Assembly (NCBI RefSeq): GCF_002920895.1
Contig: NZ_PQVG01000003.1
Location: 1-64,000, forward strand
Source of the DNA: Flavobacterium alvei
Lineage (GTDB): Bacteria; Bacteroidota; Bacteroidia; Flavobacteriales; Flavobacteriaceae
Length of the DNA: 64,000 nt
Reading direction: 5' to 3'
Each line of letters begins with the position of its first letter. Position 1 is the stretch's first letter. The notes beneath the pieces are model-generated. The model saw only the letters and a list, made by a program, of their open reading frames with translations. It was not told the DNA's origin and searched no databases. Both the position numbers and the translations under genes were made by a program. Positions 17,961-25,999 of this stretch are shown in pieces.

Positions 17961-18875
17961 ATGAAAAATCAGATTCTTACAATTGTAACACTTTTATTTT
18001 TAATTTCTTGCGGGAAAAGTGAAAAACCAATTGAACCAGAAAAAATACAAGATTCAGTTGTAATTACTCCAAAAGAATCTGAAATAAAAGAAGTAGAAAC
18101 ACCTATTTATAATTATGAAAAAGATTCAGATTTCTCCAAAGAATTGGATTTAGTTTTGTTGTCAAAAGTGGCAACTAATTTGAAAATTAAATATGAGGAT
18201 ATTGAAACTAATAAAACAAGTTCAATAGTTTATAGTGATGAAACAGCTTTTTTTACTATAACTTACGTAGCTAAAAAATGGAAAGAGGGTATTGAAAATT
18301 GGGAAGAAAATGATGGTGACTATCTCGAAAGAATCTATGTGTTTGTCAATAAATCTAATGGTAGGATAATTGATAAAGTACTAGATGATGAATCTTGTGT
18401 TTATGAAAATGAAGCTCTAAAAGTTGAAAAAACAGAAATTTTTAAAAAATTGATTAAACTTAATGAAAATATTACAGGAATCATGTTATCAACTCTTTAT
18501 TATGTAAGTGCTCACGATGTTGGTTATGATGAAACTAAATTTTCTATACTAGCATTGGATGGAAATAAAATTATAAAATTAGTATATGCATATCCAATTC
18601 AAATTGAAAACAGTGATTCATTAGATGGAGATGTTTTAGAAAAAGAAACCCGAAATTCAACAATAAGTATTTCTGATAGTGCAACGAATGGTTTTTTTGA
18701 TTTAAAAATTTCTAAATTTTTTAAATACGAAAAAGGAAAAATAACAGATTTTGAAAATGAAAATAATGATAAAATCATTCATAAAAATAAAAAGGAATCG
18801 CAAGTTTTAAAATTCAATGGAAAGATATATCTATTTAATTCAGAAGATAGACTTAGATTTTTAACAAATTATTGA
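17961..18875 (+). CDS. orphan lipoprotein, function unknown
   Basis: A 304-residue protein with a lipoprotein signal (MKNQILTIVTLLFLISCGKSEKP, lipobox LISC, acylated C17) followed by a Pro/Glu/Lys linker, so it is membrane-anchored and faces the periplasm or outside. The mature part is rich in Lys, Glu and Asn with no domain I know. TATATTTG about 30 bp upstream fits a Bacteroidota -7 box. A perfect 49-bp palindrome starts at the last base of its stop codon. Its strong AT bias and lone position resemble the other exported orphans. Confidence 0.75.
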   Translation: MKNQILTIVTLLFLISCGKSEKPIEPEKIQDSVVITPKESEIKEVETPIYNYEKDSDFSKELDLVLLSKVATNLKIKYEDIETNKTSSIVYSDETAFFTITYVAKKWKEGIENWEENDGDYLERIYVFVNKSNGRIIDKVLDDESCVYENEALKVEKTEIFKKLIKLNENITGIMLSTLYYVSAHDVGYDETKFSILALDGNKIIKLVYAYPIQIENSDSLDGDVLEKETRNSTISISDSATNGFFDLKISKFFKYEKGKITDFENENNDKIIHKNKKESQVLKFNGKIYLFNSEDRLRFLTNY

Positions 18876-18923
18876 TTAAAAATTGAATTGTGTCCGCACT
18901 GCGGACACAATTCAATTTTTAAT
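18875..18923. repeat. perfect 49-bp palindrome, possible terminator or operator
   Basis: Two 24-bp arms (18875-18898 and 18900-18923) are perfect inverted repeats around a single C. The GC-rich core is GTGTCCGCA/TGCGGACAC, flanked by AATTCAATT and a T run. It could terminate the lipoprotein transcript. It lies 53 bp upstream of the DUF1016 gene, and its core recurs inside that gene at 19244-19271. Confidence 0.8.
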
Positions 18924-18975
18924 ATAAGTTACCTAAATTTCAGTATGTTTGTAACACATCAATAATTCATTCCAA

Positions 18976-19992
18976 ATGCTTCAAAATCAATCCATAATTC
19001 CAGATATAAAGGCGATTATTGCCACTGCCCAAGACAAAGCCATAAGAGCTGTGGACAATGAGCGAACACTTATGTATTGGACAATTGGCAAACGTATTTT
19101 TGAAGAAGAACAACAAGGAAAAGACCGCGCCGATTACGGAACCTATTTGATAAAATTCCTTGCAGAGCAATTGCAACCTGAATATGGAAGTGGTTTTTCT
19201 TATCGCCAATTAAATTGGTATCGCCAGTTTTACCGCACCTTCCCAATTGTGTCCGCACTGCGGACGCAATTGAATTGGACACAATATAAGTTGTTGCTTT
19301 CGCTTGATAATGACGACAAAAGAGAATTTTATATTGCCGAAAGTGTCAAAAATAATTGGACATCCAGACAATTAGAACGTCAAATAAATACGAGTCTTTG
19401 GGAGCGCCTTTTGATGAGTAGCGACAGAAAAGACGTTTTGGCGGTGGCTAGAAACGAAAAATTGCCATCGGATGCCAGACAGATTATAAAAGACCCAATG
19501 GTTTTGGAATTCTTGGAGTTAAAACGGGAAGCTTCCTACTATGAAAGAGATTTAGAAACGGCTATTATTACGCATCTGCAAGATTTTTTGTTGGAGTTGG
19601 GAAATGGTTTTGCCTTTATCGCCAGACAAAAACGAATTCATATCGATGGGGATGATTTTTTTGTGGATTTGGTTTTTTACAATCGCTTGTTGCAATGCTT
19701 CGTAATTATCGAAATCAAAACCGAAAAATTGACCCATCAAGACATAGGTCAGTTACAAATGTATGTCAACTATTACGATCGAATTGAGAAAAACGACAAC
19801 GAAAATCCAACCATTGGAATCTTACTTTGCGCCAATAAAAACGATGGTGTGGTTAAATTTTCCTTACCCGAAAACAATAAAAACATCATAGCCAGTCAAT
19901 ACAATTTATACCTTCCAACCGAAAAACAATTACTAGAAGAAGTAAAAAAAGAATTGGAAAATTTTGAAGAAGATAAGAATCAGAAATTCTAA
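18976..19992 (+). CDS. DUF1016 / YhcG-type PD-(D/E)XK nuclease domain protein
   Basis: A 338-residue protein. The N-terminal half (about 15-150) is the DUF1016_N helical domain, with YWTIGKRIFEEEQQGKDRADYG and GFSYRQLNWYRQFYRTFP. The C-terminal half is a PD-(D/E)XK nuclease fold with likely catalytic D231, E246 and K248 (DDFFVDLVFYNRLLQCFVIIEIKTEKL). The family is often found near restriction-modification or defence genes, but its role is unproven and no such partner is adjacent here. Codons 90-100 contain a near copy of the palindrome upstream of the gene, so self-regulation is possible. Two small genes follow. Confidence 0.85.
   Translation: MLQNQSIIPDIKAIIATAQDKAIRAVDNERTLMYWTIGKRIFEEEQQGKDRADYGTYLIKFLAEQLQPEYGSGFSYRQLNWYRQFYRTFPIVSALRTQLNWTQYKLLLSLDNDDKREFYIAESVKNNWTSRQLERQINTSLWERLLMSSDRKDVLAVARNEKLPSDARQIIKDPMVLEFLELKREASYYERDLETAIITHLQDFLLELGNGFAFIARQKRIHIDGDDFFVDLVFYNRLLQCFVIIEIKTEKLTHQDIGQLQMYVNYYDRIEKNDNENPTIGILLCANKNDGVVKFSLPENNKNIIASQYNLYLPTEKQLLEEVKKELENFEEDKNQKF
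19244..19271. repeat. near-palindrome inside the DUF1016 gene matching the upstream 49-bp palindrome
   Basis: CAATTGTGTCCGCA and its almost perfect inverse TGCGGACGCAATTG flank a single C, with one mismatch. About 32 bases agree with 18888-18919 except for two changes. It encodes the family-typical IVSALRTQLNW. Confidence 0.7.
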
Positions 19993-20003
19993 GACTATCA
20001 ACT

Positions 20004-20168
20004 ATGCCCAAAGGACCTGAAAAAAACACCAAAAACAAGGCTTTGCACACCAAATTGCTCAATCGGAAAAAAGCTAAATTACAAGAAGAGAAAAAAGAAA
20101 AAGCCTTACGATTGAAAGCCTTGGTTGCCAAAATGAATCAGCAAAAGAAGGCAGATGATTTAGGGTAA
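20004..20168 (+). CDS. small basic coiled-coil protein (54 residues)
   Basis: A short gene starting 11 bp after the DUF1016 stop: MPKGPEKNTKNKALHTKLLN and a Lys/Glu/Ala-rich helix ending MNQQKKADDLG. Over a third of residues are Lys or Arg. It has no hydrophobic segment or domain, and could bind RNA or DNA. From memory, similar MPKGP-starting small proteins exist in other Flavobacteria. It is probably cotranscribed with DUF1016. Function unknown. Confidence 0.65.
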   Translation: MPKGPEKNTKNKALHTKLLNRKKAKLQEEKKEKALRLKALVAKMNQQKKADDLG

Positions 20169-20261
20169 ATGCGATTATAATAAATGAATAACAACTTTAC
20201 TGGAGTTGATATTTTTTATACCTTTAACTATCTGTATGTTATTAACTTAATCGAAATCAAT

Positions 20262-20867
20262 ATGAGACAGTTCTACTTTTGTTGTTTTTTTTCGATATTC
20301 ACGGTGAGTACAATTTTTTCACAAGTTGAATTCTCTAATGATAGCATCCCAAAAAACGCTGCCAAATCTTCAATTGGGTATTTTGATCTCTTTGCAGGAG
20401 GCGCTTTTGGTTATGTCGATGGTTTTGCAGGAGGTGGAAGCATTAATGCAATGTATGCTAATGTTTTATTCGGTTTTGGTTATGTTATGGATAACAAACA
20501 AGGAGGCTTGGAGTATGTGGAAGAAGGGACAAATTTAAATTATTATAAGCACTATCGTTTGGATAGTTTTCCAATTACGGTAGGTTTTTACCGTCCTTTT
20601 GGTGGTATGTCGTTGAGTGCAAGTGCAGGATTGTCAGTGCTTTTTTATTCAGAATATGTAGATGTAAACACTTTCAGTATTTTTAAATCCAATGCTACCG
20701 AGATATATTCTAAAACCACTTTGGGTTTTCCTTATGAGTTTAACTTAAAATTTTTCAGTAAAAAGGGGGGTACAGATTTTGGTTATGGATTAAAATTGTT
20801 TGGCAATTTTGGTAAATACAATTATGTCGGACTCGGATTAGTATTAGGTTTAGGAAACTATAAATAA
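20262..20867 (+). CDS. exported beta-rich protein, probably outer-membrane barrel, unknown
   Basis: I prefer the ATG at 20262 over one at 20184, because it opens directly on a signal peptide (MRQFYFCCFFSIFTVSTIFSQ), giving 201 residues. The mature part alternates aromatic and glycine-rich strands (FAGGAFGYVDGFAGGGSI, LFGFGYVM, GLGLVLGLGNYK), as in small outer-membrane beta-barrels. No specific family is recognised. The leader 20169-20261 contains a TATA-rich stretch that may hold its own promoter. Confidence 0.65.
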   Translation: MRQFYFCCFFSIFTVSTIFSQVEFSNDSIPKNAAKSSIGYFDLFAGGAFGYVDGFAGGGSINAMYANVLFGFGYVMDNKQGGLEYVEEGTNLNYYKHYRLDSFPITVGFYRPFGGMSLSASAGLSVLFYSEYVDVNTFSIFKSNATEIYSKTTLGFPYEFNLKFFSKKGGTDFGYGLKLFGNFGKYNYVGLGLVLGLGNYK

Positions 20868-20941
20868 TATAAAAAGGCAATAAATTTCTTTTCTGCTTTT
20901 ATTTAACGGAAATTTGCCGCAAACCTTCAAACACAAACCCT

Positions 20942-21481
20942 ATGGAATTCGGCAGAATCATTATCTCGGAAACCGCAGTCAACAGCGAAAATCCTCAAGA
21001 CATCATCAACTCCAATATTTCGGTCATCAACCTGATGCGAGAGGAAAAAATAGACGACGACTTGATTCACGAAGATGCCCTGATGAGTTATTATCTGGAT
21101 TATTATGCCTCGAAATACATTCAGGGAAACTTTGCCCAATTTGTGCATGATTCCAAATGGAACAAGGAACTCAACGAATTAATTGAAGAAGGATTGGCCT
21201 TGATTGGAGCCGAAAAACACTTGGCTTTATTTCAAGAAAATGCCAAAAAAATCCGTTTGATGAGCAACATTAAATTGGATAAATTCCTGAAAGGAAAATT
21301 CGAAGGTGTCAACCCGGTACGAGATATGTTGATAAATGATACTTTCTTCGAATTGGATGAAAATCTAATCGCCTTGAATGCTAATTTCCTAAAATCTCAT
21401 CCCGATACCGAAGTGCTTTCAGTGGACGAAATGTTCGAAGTTTTGGAAGAATTTGTGGGTCACGAGATTAAGAGGGAATAG
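20942..21481 (+). CDS. DMP19-like (DUF4375) protein
   Basis: A 179-residue soluble, mostly helical and acidic protein. The segment LMSYYLDYYASKYIQGNFAQFVHDSKWNKELNELIEEGL matches the DUF4375/DMP19 pattern (YxxQVxNGGFxQF-like). DMP19 of the type strain family is described as a DNA mimic. Whether this one mimics DNA is unknown, though its strong negative charge fits. It starts 74 bp after the preceding gene and is followed by a repeat-rich spacer. Confidence 0.65.
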   Translation: MEFGRIIISETAVNSENPQDIINSNISVINLMREEKIDDDLIHEDALMSYYLDYYASKYIQGNFAQFVHDSKWNKELNELIEEGLALIGAEKHLALFQENAKKIRLMSNIKLDKFLKGKFEGVNPVRDMLINDTFFELDENLIALNANFLKSHPDTEVLSVDEMFEVLEEFVGHEIKRE

Positions 21482-21487
21482 GTAATT

Positions 21488-21600
21488 ATTTCACAAAGAC
21501 ACGCCAAGAAAAAAACTAAAGAACACGAAGAATTTTGAATAATTATAGAAAACTTCGTGAATCTCTGTGACTCTTTTGCGAATCTTCGTGATATAGCTTT
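21488..21600. repeat. repeat-rich spacer with CACAAAG / TTCGTGAA words
   Basis: The left part has CACAAAGACACGCCAAG and GAACACGAAGAA. The right part has the complementary style ACTTCGTGAATCTCTGTGAC and CGAATCTTCGTGA. It forms a loose imperfect palindrome of degenerate words, and no gene is visible. Confidence 0.5.
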
Positions 21601-21640
21601 TCTTAAAAAACTTTTGTCTTATTTCTACCAAACATTTCCT

Positions 21641-21648
21641 TAAATTTG
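21641..21648 (+). promoter_or_regulatory. Bacteroidota -7 promoter box for serS
   Basis: TAAATTTG fits TAnnTTTG and lies 40 bp before the serS ATG. A TTTG at 21613-21616 could be the -33 element, though the 24-bp spacing is a little long. Confidence 0.4.
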
Positions 21649-21687
21649 CTCCCGTTAATATAAAGTTAGCTTTTTAAAAATCAGGAT

Positions 21688-22959
21688 ATGTTACAAATTG
21701 CATTTATTAGAGAAAATCAGGAAAAAGTAATCCAAGCTTTGGCAAAAAGAAATATGGATGCCAAAAGCGTTGTGGAAGAAGTGGTAAAACTAGACGAAAC
21801 CCGTCGTGCTACCCAAGTAGAATTAGACAATACTTTGGCCGAATCTAATAAATTATCCAAAGACATTGGCGAATTGATGAAGGCTGGTGAGAAAGCCAAA
21901 GCCTCCATTCTCAAAGAAAAAACCGTTTTGTTGAAAGAAAAAAGCAAAGACTTATCTGAAAAAGCAGATGCTTTTGCGGCCGATCTTTTAGAGAAACTAT
22001 ACACTTTACCGAACCTTCCAGCAGATATTGTTCCTGAAGGAAAATCAGCAGACGACAATTTGAATGTTTTCCAAGAAGGCGATATTCCAGTTTTGCAAGA
22101 AGGCGCACAGCCACATTGGGAACTGGTAAAAAAATATGACATTATAGATTTCGAATTAGGAAACAAAATAACAGGCGCAGGATTTCCGGTTTACAAAGGA
22201 AAAGGAGCCAAGTTGCAACGTGCCTTGATCAATTATTTCTTGGACAAAAACACCGCTGCAGGTTACAATGAAGTACAGGTGCCACATATGGTCAACGAAG
22301 CTTCGGCATACGGAACTGGACAATTGCCGGACAAAGAAGGGCAAATGTACCACGACAAAACCGATGATTTGTACTTGATTCCAACGGCAGAAGTTCCAGT
22401 AACGAATTTGTTTCGTGACGTGATTTTGGCAGAAAACGAATTGCCAATTTTAACCACGGCTTACACACCTTGTTTCCGTCGTGAAGCCGGTTCTTATGGA
22501 GCTCACGTTCGTGGTTTGAACCGTTTGCACCAATTTGACAAAGTCGAAATCGTGCGAATCGAGCATCCCGACAAATCCTACGAAGCTTTGGACGGAATGG
22601 TCGAACACGTGAAAAATATTTTGCAGGAATTGAAATTACCGTACCGAATTTTGCGTCTTTGTGGCGGCGATATGGGTTTCACATCGGCTTTGACTTATGA
22701 TTTCGAAGTGTATTCTACGGCGCAAGAGCGTTGGTTGGAGATCTCTTCTGTTTCCAATTTCGAGACTTTCCAGGCGAATCGTTTGAAATTGCGTTTCAAA
22801 GGCAAAGACGGAAAAACTCAATTGGCACACACCCTAAACGGAAGTTCATTGGCTTTGCCAAGAGTTCTAGCAGGAATTTTGGAAAACTACCAGACTGCAG
22901 AAGGCATTGTAATTCCTGAGGTTTTGCGTCCGTATTGCGGGTTTGATATTATTGATTAA
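21688..22959 (+). CDS. serS: seryl-tRNA synthetase
   Basis: A 423-residue class II synthetase that charges tRNA-Ser. The N-terminal long coiled-coil arm (about 28-110) contacts the tRNA. The catalytic core has motif 2 (TPCFRREAGSYGAHVRGLNRLHQFDKVE) and motif 3 (LNGSSLALPRVLAGILENYQ), plus IPTAEVPVTNLFRD. The start MLQIAFIRENQEKVIQALAKR is normal. It is a stand-alone housekeeping gene, and the next gene is an inverted-repeat-bounded orphan. Confidence 0.97.
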   Translation: MLQIAFIRENQEKVIQALAKRNMDAKSVVEEVVKLDETRRATQVELDNTLAESNKLSKDIGELMKAGEKAKASILKEKTVLLKEKSKDLSEKADAFAADLLEKLYTLPNLPADIVPEGKSADDNLNVFQEGDIPVLQEGAQPHWELVKKYDIIDFELGNKITGAGFPVYKGKGAKLQRALINYFLDKNTAAGYNEVQVPHMVNEASAYGTGQLPDKEGQMYHDKTDDLYLIPTAEVPVTNLFRDVILAENELPILTTAYTPCFRREAGSYGAHVRGLNRLHQFDKVEIVRIEHPDKSYEALDGMVEHVKNILQELKLPYRILRLCGGDMGFTSALTYDFEVYSTAQERWLEISSVSNFETFQANRLKLRFKGKDGKTQLAHTLNGSSLALPRVLAGILENYQTAEGIVIPEVLRPYCGFDIID

Positions 22960-22965
22960 ATTTTC

Positions 22966-22994
22966 ACCATATAAGGCATTTAAGGTCATATAAG
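22966..22994 (+). repeat. 29-bp inverted repeat, upstream arm
   Basis: It starts ACCATATAAGGCATTTAAGG and ends CATATAAG. It is a perfect inverse of 23396-23424. The arm ends 23 bp before the start codon of the orphan at 23018. Confidence 0.8.
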
Positions 22995-23017
22995 TATTAG
23001 TATAATAAAAAAGACTT

Positions 23018-23392
23018 ATGAAATATTTACTCGTAATTTTTTTGGCTTTTACAATTAATTCTTTTGCCCAAAATAATAGAACTCATTTGGGTGAAAAATA
23101 TGCGAAAGAAGAATTGGATGCGGTTTTAGCAAATAAACCAGGAGACAATCTTGTCGACAACAAAGAGTTAATAGTAAAAAATAGTAACACGGCGATTAAA
23201 ATTGCAGAAGCCATTCTTTTCGAAATTTATGGAAAAGCAAATATTGAAGAACAAAAGCCTTATGAAAAGTATCTAATAAAAAACTATTGGGTAATTTTAG
23301 GAACTTTACCAGAAGGAAGTTTGGGAGGAACTTTTTTAATTATTATTGATGCTAGAAACGCTCAGGTTTTAAAGATAATTCACGGAAAATAA
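23018..23392 (+). CDS. secreted YbbC/YhhH (NTF2-fold immunity-like) protein
   Basis: A 124-residue protein with a signal peptide (MKYLLVIFLAFTINSFAQ). The mature part resembles the YbbC/YhhH NTF2-fold immunity domain: NSNTAIKIAEAILFEIYGKANIEEQKPY, NYWVILGTLPEGSLGGTFLIIIDARNAQVLKIIHGK. That fold occurs in polymorphic-toxin immunity proteins, but no toxin is adjacent, so it may be an orphan immunity gene. It sits exactly inside a perfect 29-bp inverted repeat. Confidence 0.78.
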   Translation: MKYLLVIFLAFTINSFAQNNRTHLGEKYAKEELDAVLANKPGDNLVDNKELIVKNSNTAIKIAEAILFEIYGKANIEEQKPYEKYLIKNYWVILGTLPEGSLGGTFLIIIDARNAQVLKIIHGK

Positions 23393-23395
23393 TTT

Positions 23396-23424
23396 CTTAT
23401 ATGACCTTAAATGCCTTATATGGT
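23396..23424 (-). repeat. 29-bp inverted repeat, downstream arm
   Basis: Starts CTTATATGACCTTAAATGCC and ends TTATATGGT, the perfect inverse of 22966-22994. It begins 3 bp after the orphan's stop codon. Confidence 0.8.
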
Positions 23425-23445
23425 TAAGTAATAATTCTAAAATCA

Positions 23446-25224
23446 ATGAAAAAACTCTTTCTACATATCGCCTTGTTTTTTTCATTGGTTTGTTTTTCGC
23501 AAAACGAGCAATTAGCACAATATTACTATGACAAAGGCGATTTCGAGAAAGCCAAAATCAGTTTCGAGGAATTATTAAAAGCAACACCACAAAACTACCA
23601 GTATTTCAATAGAATCGTTGACTGTTACCAGCAATTACAAGACTTTTCCGCTTCGGAAAAATTGATAAAAGAGCGGCTTGACAAATACAAACAAGGTAGC
23701 CTTTTAGTGGAATTGGGTTATAATTACCAGTTGCAAAAGAACGAGGCTTCCGCAAAAAAACAGTACGACGAGGCAATAGAAAGAATCAAGAAAAATCCAA
23801 ACGAGGTGTATGGAATTGCCAATTCTTTCGAAAGAAAAGTATTGTTGGAATATGCCTTGAAATCCTATCAAACGGCATTAACCTTAGATCCAAAATTTCC
23901 TTTTAATTACCAAATTGCGTTGCTTTACGGGCAATTAGGCAACACCGAAATGATGATTTCCACTTTCTTGGACGAAGCGTATGCCAATCCTCAGAATTCG
24001 ATTCAAATCCAAAATCAACTGTCTCGTTTTATGGCGGAAGAAGGCGATGAAAACTTCAACGAAACCTTGCGAAAAGCTTTAATTACAAGAGCTCAGAAAA
24101 ACCAAGATGTTTTTTGGAACGAATATTTGAGCTGGTATTACGTTCAGCAAAAAGAGTTTGGAAAAGCCTTCATTCAGGAAAAAGCAGTCTATAAACGCAA
24201 TCCGGAATCACTTTCCAGTATTATCAATTTAGCCCAACTCGCCATCGAAGAAGACGATACCGAAGCAGCCAAGGAAATTCTGGGATTTGTCTTGGAAAAC
24301 ACCAAAGATTTGGAGTTGCTCATTCAAGCAAATTCTTATTTGATGGAAATGAAAATTGACAAGGCACAAGAAAAGGATTTTGCCACCATCAACACGGAAT
24401 TAACAGCTTTGCTGACGGAATACGGGATAACTCCAATTAGCTTATCTTTGCAGCTGATTCAGGCGCATTTTGTGGCTTTTAATTTGAGCAAACCCGAAGA
24501 AGGAAAAGCCATAATCAAGAAAGCGCTCGAATTGCAATTGAATGTTTATGAAGAGGCTCAAGCCAAAATGGAGTTGGCCGATATTTTCCTTTTCGAAGAA
24601 AAATTCAATCAGGCATTGATTTATTATTCGCAGATTGAAGAGGATTTAAAGAATGATGCCGTGGCGCACGAAGCGAGTTTGAAGGCGGCCAAAACGAGTT
24701 ATTTTCAAGGTGATTTTGTGTGGGCTTCCAAACAATTCAAGGAATTGAAATCGGCGAGCACGCAATTGATTGCCAACGATGCCTTGGAATATTTCCTTTT
24801 AATCAGCGACAACACCGTTGCCGATTCGACCCAAACGGCCTTGAAACAATTTGCCAAAGGTGATTATCTCTTGTATCAAAACAGGAATCAGGAAGCAACA
24901 GCGCAGTTTCAGGCGATTTTAAAAAGCTTCAAAGGGCAAGAAATCGAAGCAGTGACTTTGTTGCGTTTGGGAAAAGTTTACGAAAAACAAGGCGAATACA
25001 ATTTGGCTTTAAGCCAATACCAGAATATTATTGACCAACATAGCGATGGAATTTACATTGATGAAGCATTATTTTTTTCGGCAGAAATTTACAATGATAA
25101 ATTAAAAGACGCTGAAAAAGCAAAACCGCTTTATGAGAAAATAATTTTCAATCATCAGGACAGTATTTATTTTGTCGATGCCCGAAAGGAATACCGGCAA
25201 TTGCGGGGAGACAAGAATCTTTGA
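23446..25224 (+). CDS. secreted tetratricopeptide-repeat protein
   Basis: A 592-residue protein with a signal peptide (MKKLFLHIALFFSLVCFSQ) and a series of TPR helices throughout: YYDKGDFEKAKISFEELLKATP near the start, ALKSYQTALTLDPKFPFNYQIALLYGQLG in the middle, and YEKQGEYNLALSQYQNIIDQHSDG with KPLYEKIIFNHQDSIYFVDARKEYRQL at the end. TPR solenoids are scaffolds for protein contacts, here probably periplasmic. It is followed after a repeat by a DUF4286 gene and rsmA. Confidence 0.87.
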   Translation: MKKLFLHIALFFSLVCFSQNEQLAQYYYDKGDFEKAKISFEELLKATPQNYQYFNRIVDCYQQLQDFSASEKLIKERLDKYKQGSLLVELGYNYQLQKNEASAKKQYDEAIERIKKNPNEVYGIANSFERKVLLEYALKSYQTALTLDPKFPFNYQIALLYGQLGNTEMMISTFLDEAYANPQNSIQIQNQLSRFMAEEGDENFNETLRKALITRAQKNQDVFWNEYLSWYYVQQKEFGKAFIQEKAVYKRNPESLSSIINLAQLAIEEDDTEAAKEILGFVLENTKDLELLIQANSYLMEMKIDKAQEKDFATINTELTALLTEYGITPISLSLQLIQAHFVAFNLSKPEEGKAIIKKALELQLNVYEEAQAKMELADIFLFEEKFNQALIYYSQIEEDLKNDAVAHEASLKAAKTSYFQGDFVWASKQFKELKSASTQLIANDALEYFLLISDNTVADSTQTALKQFAKGDYLLYQNRNQEATAQFQAILKSFKGQEIEAVTLLRLGKVYEKQGEYNLALSQYQNIIDQHSDGIYIDEALFFSAEIYNDKLKDAEKAKPLYEKIIFNHQDSIYFVDARKEYRQLRGDKNL

Positions 25225-25228
25225 AAAA

Positions 25229-25292
25229 GGGTTAATCGGTTAATCGTTTATTTGGTTAACCGATTAAACAATTAACCAGTTAAACAAATAAA
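25229..25292. repeat. intergenic palindrome built of GGTTAATCG-like words
   Basis: Words GGTTAATCGG, TTAATCG and GTTTATTTGG on the left face TTAACCGATTAAAC and AATTAACCAGTTAAAC on the right. It fills the gap between the TPR gene and the DUF4286 gene, as a loose word-repeat hairpin. Confidence 0.55.
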
Positions 25293-25296
25293 CAGA

Positions 25297-25620
25297 ATGA
25301 TCATTTACAACGTTACCACCAACATACACGAAAGCGTTCACGACCAATGGATGATTTGGATGCAACACAAACACATTCCAGAAATGCTGGCTACGGGAAA
25401 ATTTACGTCGGCCAAAATGACGCGGGTTTTAATTGAAGAAGAAATGGGAGGTGTTACGTATTCCGTTCAATATTTAACGGATAGCAGGGAGACTTTACAA
25501 AAATATTACCAAACAGAAGCAGAAGCATTGCGTGAAGAAGGAGTGCGATTATTTGGAGACAAAATGCTTTCTTTCCGAACTGAGTTGGAAGTGATTTCGG
25601 AATTTTTCCAGAATAATTAA
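25297..25620 (+). CDS. DUF4286 family protein
   Basis: A 107-residue cytoplasmic alpha/beta protein (ferredoxin-like, related to the dimeric alpha-beta barrel fold): MIIYNVTTNIHESVHDQWMIW, HIPEMLATGKFTSAKMTRVL, and GGVTYSVQYLTDSRETLQKYYQTEAEALREEG. It matches DUF4286, which is very frequent beside rsmA in Flavobacteria. No function is known. It starts 4 bp after the upstream palindrome and is 9 bp from the next gene, so it is likely part of an operon with the membrane protein and rsmA. Confidence 0.82.
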   Translation: MIIYNVTTNIHESVHDQWMIWMQHKHIPEMLATGKFTSAKMTRVLIEEEMGGVTYSVQYLTDSRETLQKYYQTEAEALREEGVRLFGDKMLSFRTELEVISEFFQNN

Positions 25621-25629
25621 AAAGCAAAA

Positions 25630-25953
25630 ATGACAAATAACAAAATGCTTTCAGATTTCGATGTACTCATAAGAGGACAGCTTACTGTGAATTTGCCAAT
25701 TACTGTAATTATGTTGGCTGTTTTTTTTGGATTACTTGAATTTGCCGATTTATCTTTAAGATTAAATTTATTGATAGCTTTTATTTTTGGCTGGATTTCT
25801 TGGAGCATTTTAGTAAAAAAATGGATTCTTTGGGCAAAAGAAAATAATGTTTCGGATGAAAGATTATTAAAAATTGGAAAGCCGGGGTTGTTGGTTTGGA
25901 GTATTCATACCATAGAAACGGTAACAAAAAAGAATAAAAATCCTTGGATATAA
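25630..25953 (+). CDS. small inner-membrane protein, unknown
   Basis: A 107-residue protein with two or three hydrophobic helices (about 15-38, LTVNLPITVIMLAVFFGLLEFA, and about 41-60, LRLNLLIAFIFGWISWSILV), then a charged tail ending KKNKNPWI. No family is recognised. The gap to DUF4286 is 9 bp and to rsmA 46 bp, so it probably belongs to the same transcript. Confidence 0.65.
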   Translation: MTNNKMLSDFDVLIRGQLTVNLPITVIMLAVFFGLLEFADLSLRLNLLIAFIFGWISWSILVKKWILWAKENNVSDERLLKIGKPGLLVWSIHTIETVTKKNKNPWI

Positions 25954-25999
25954 ATAAAAGAATAAAACCTTTGCGCCTTTGTGGTTTAAAAAAACAATT

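Noticed and set aside
18976..20168. A full defence island around the DUF1016 nuclease
   Set aside because: No methyltransferase, helicase, restriction subunit or toxin-antitoxin gene lies nearby. Neighbours are a lipoprotein, a small basic protein and a barrel-like protein.
25979..25999. Upstream start for RsmA
   Set aside because: The extra seven residues are not conserved; [14 protein letters not shown] from 26000 is the usual start.
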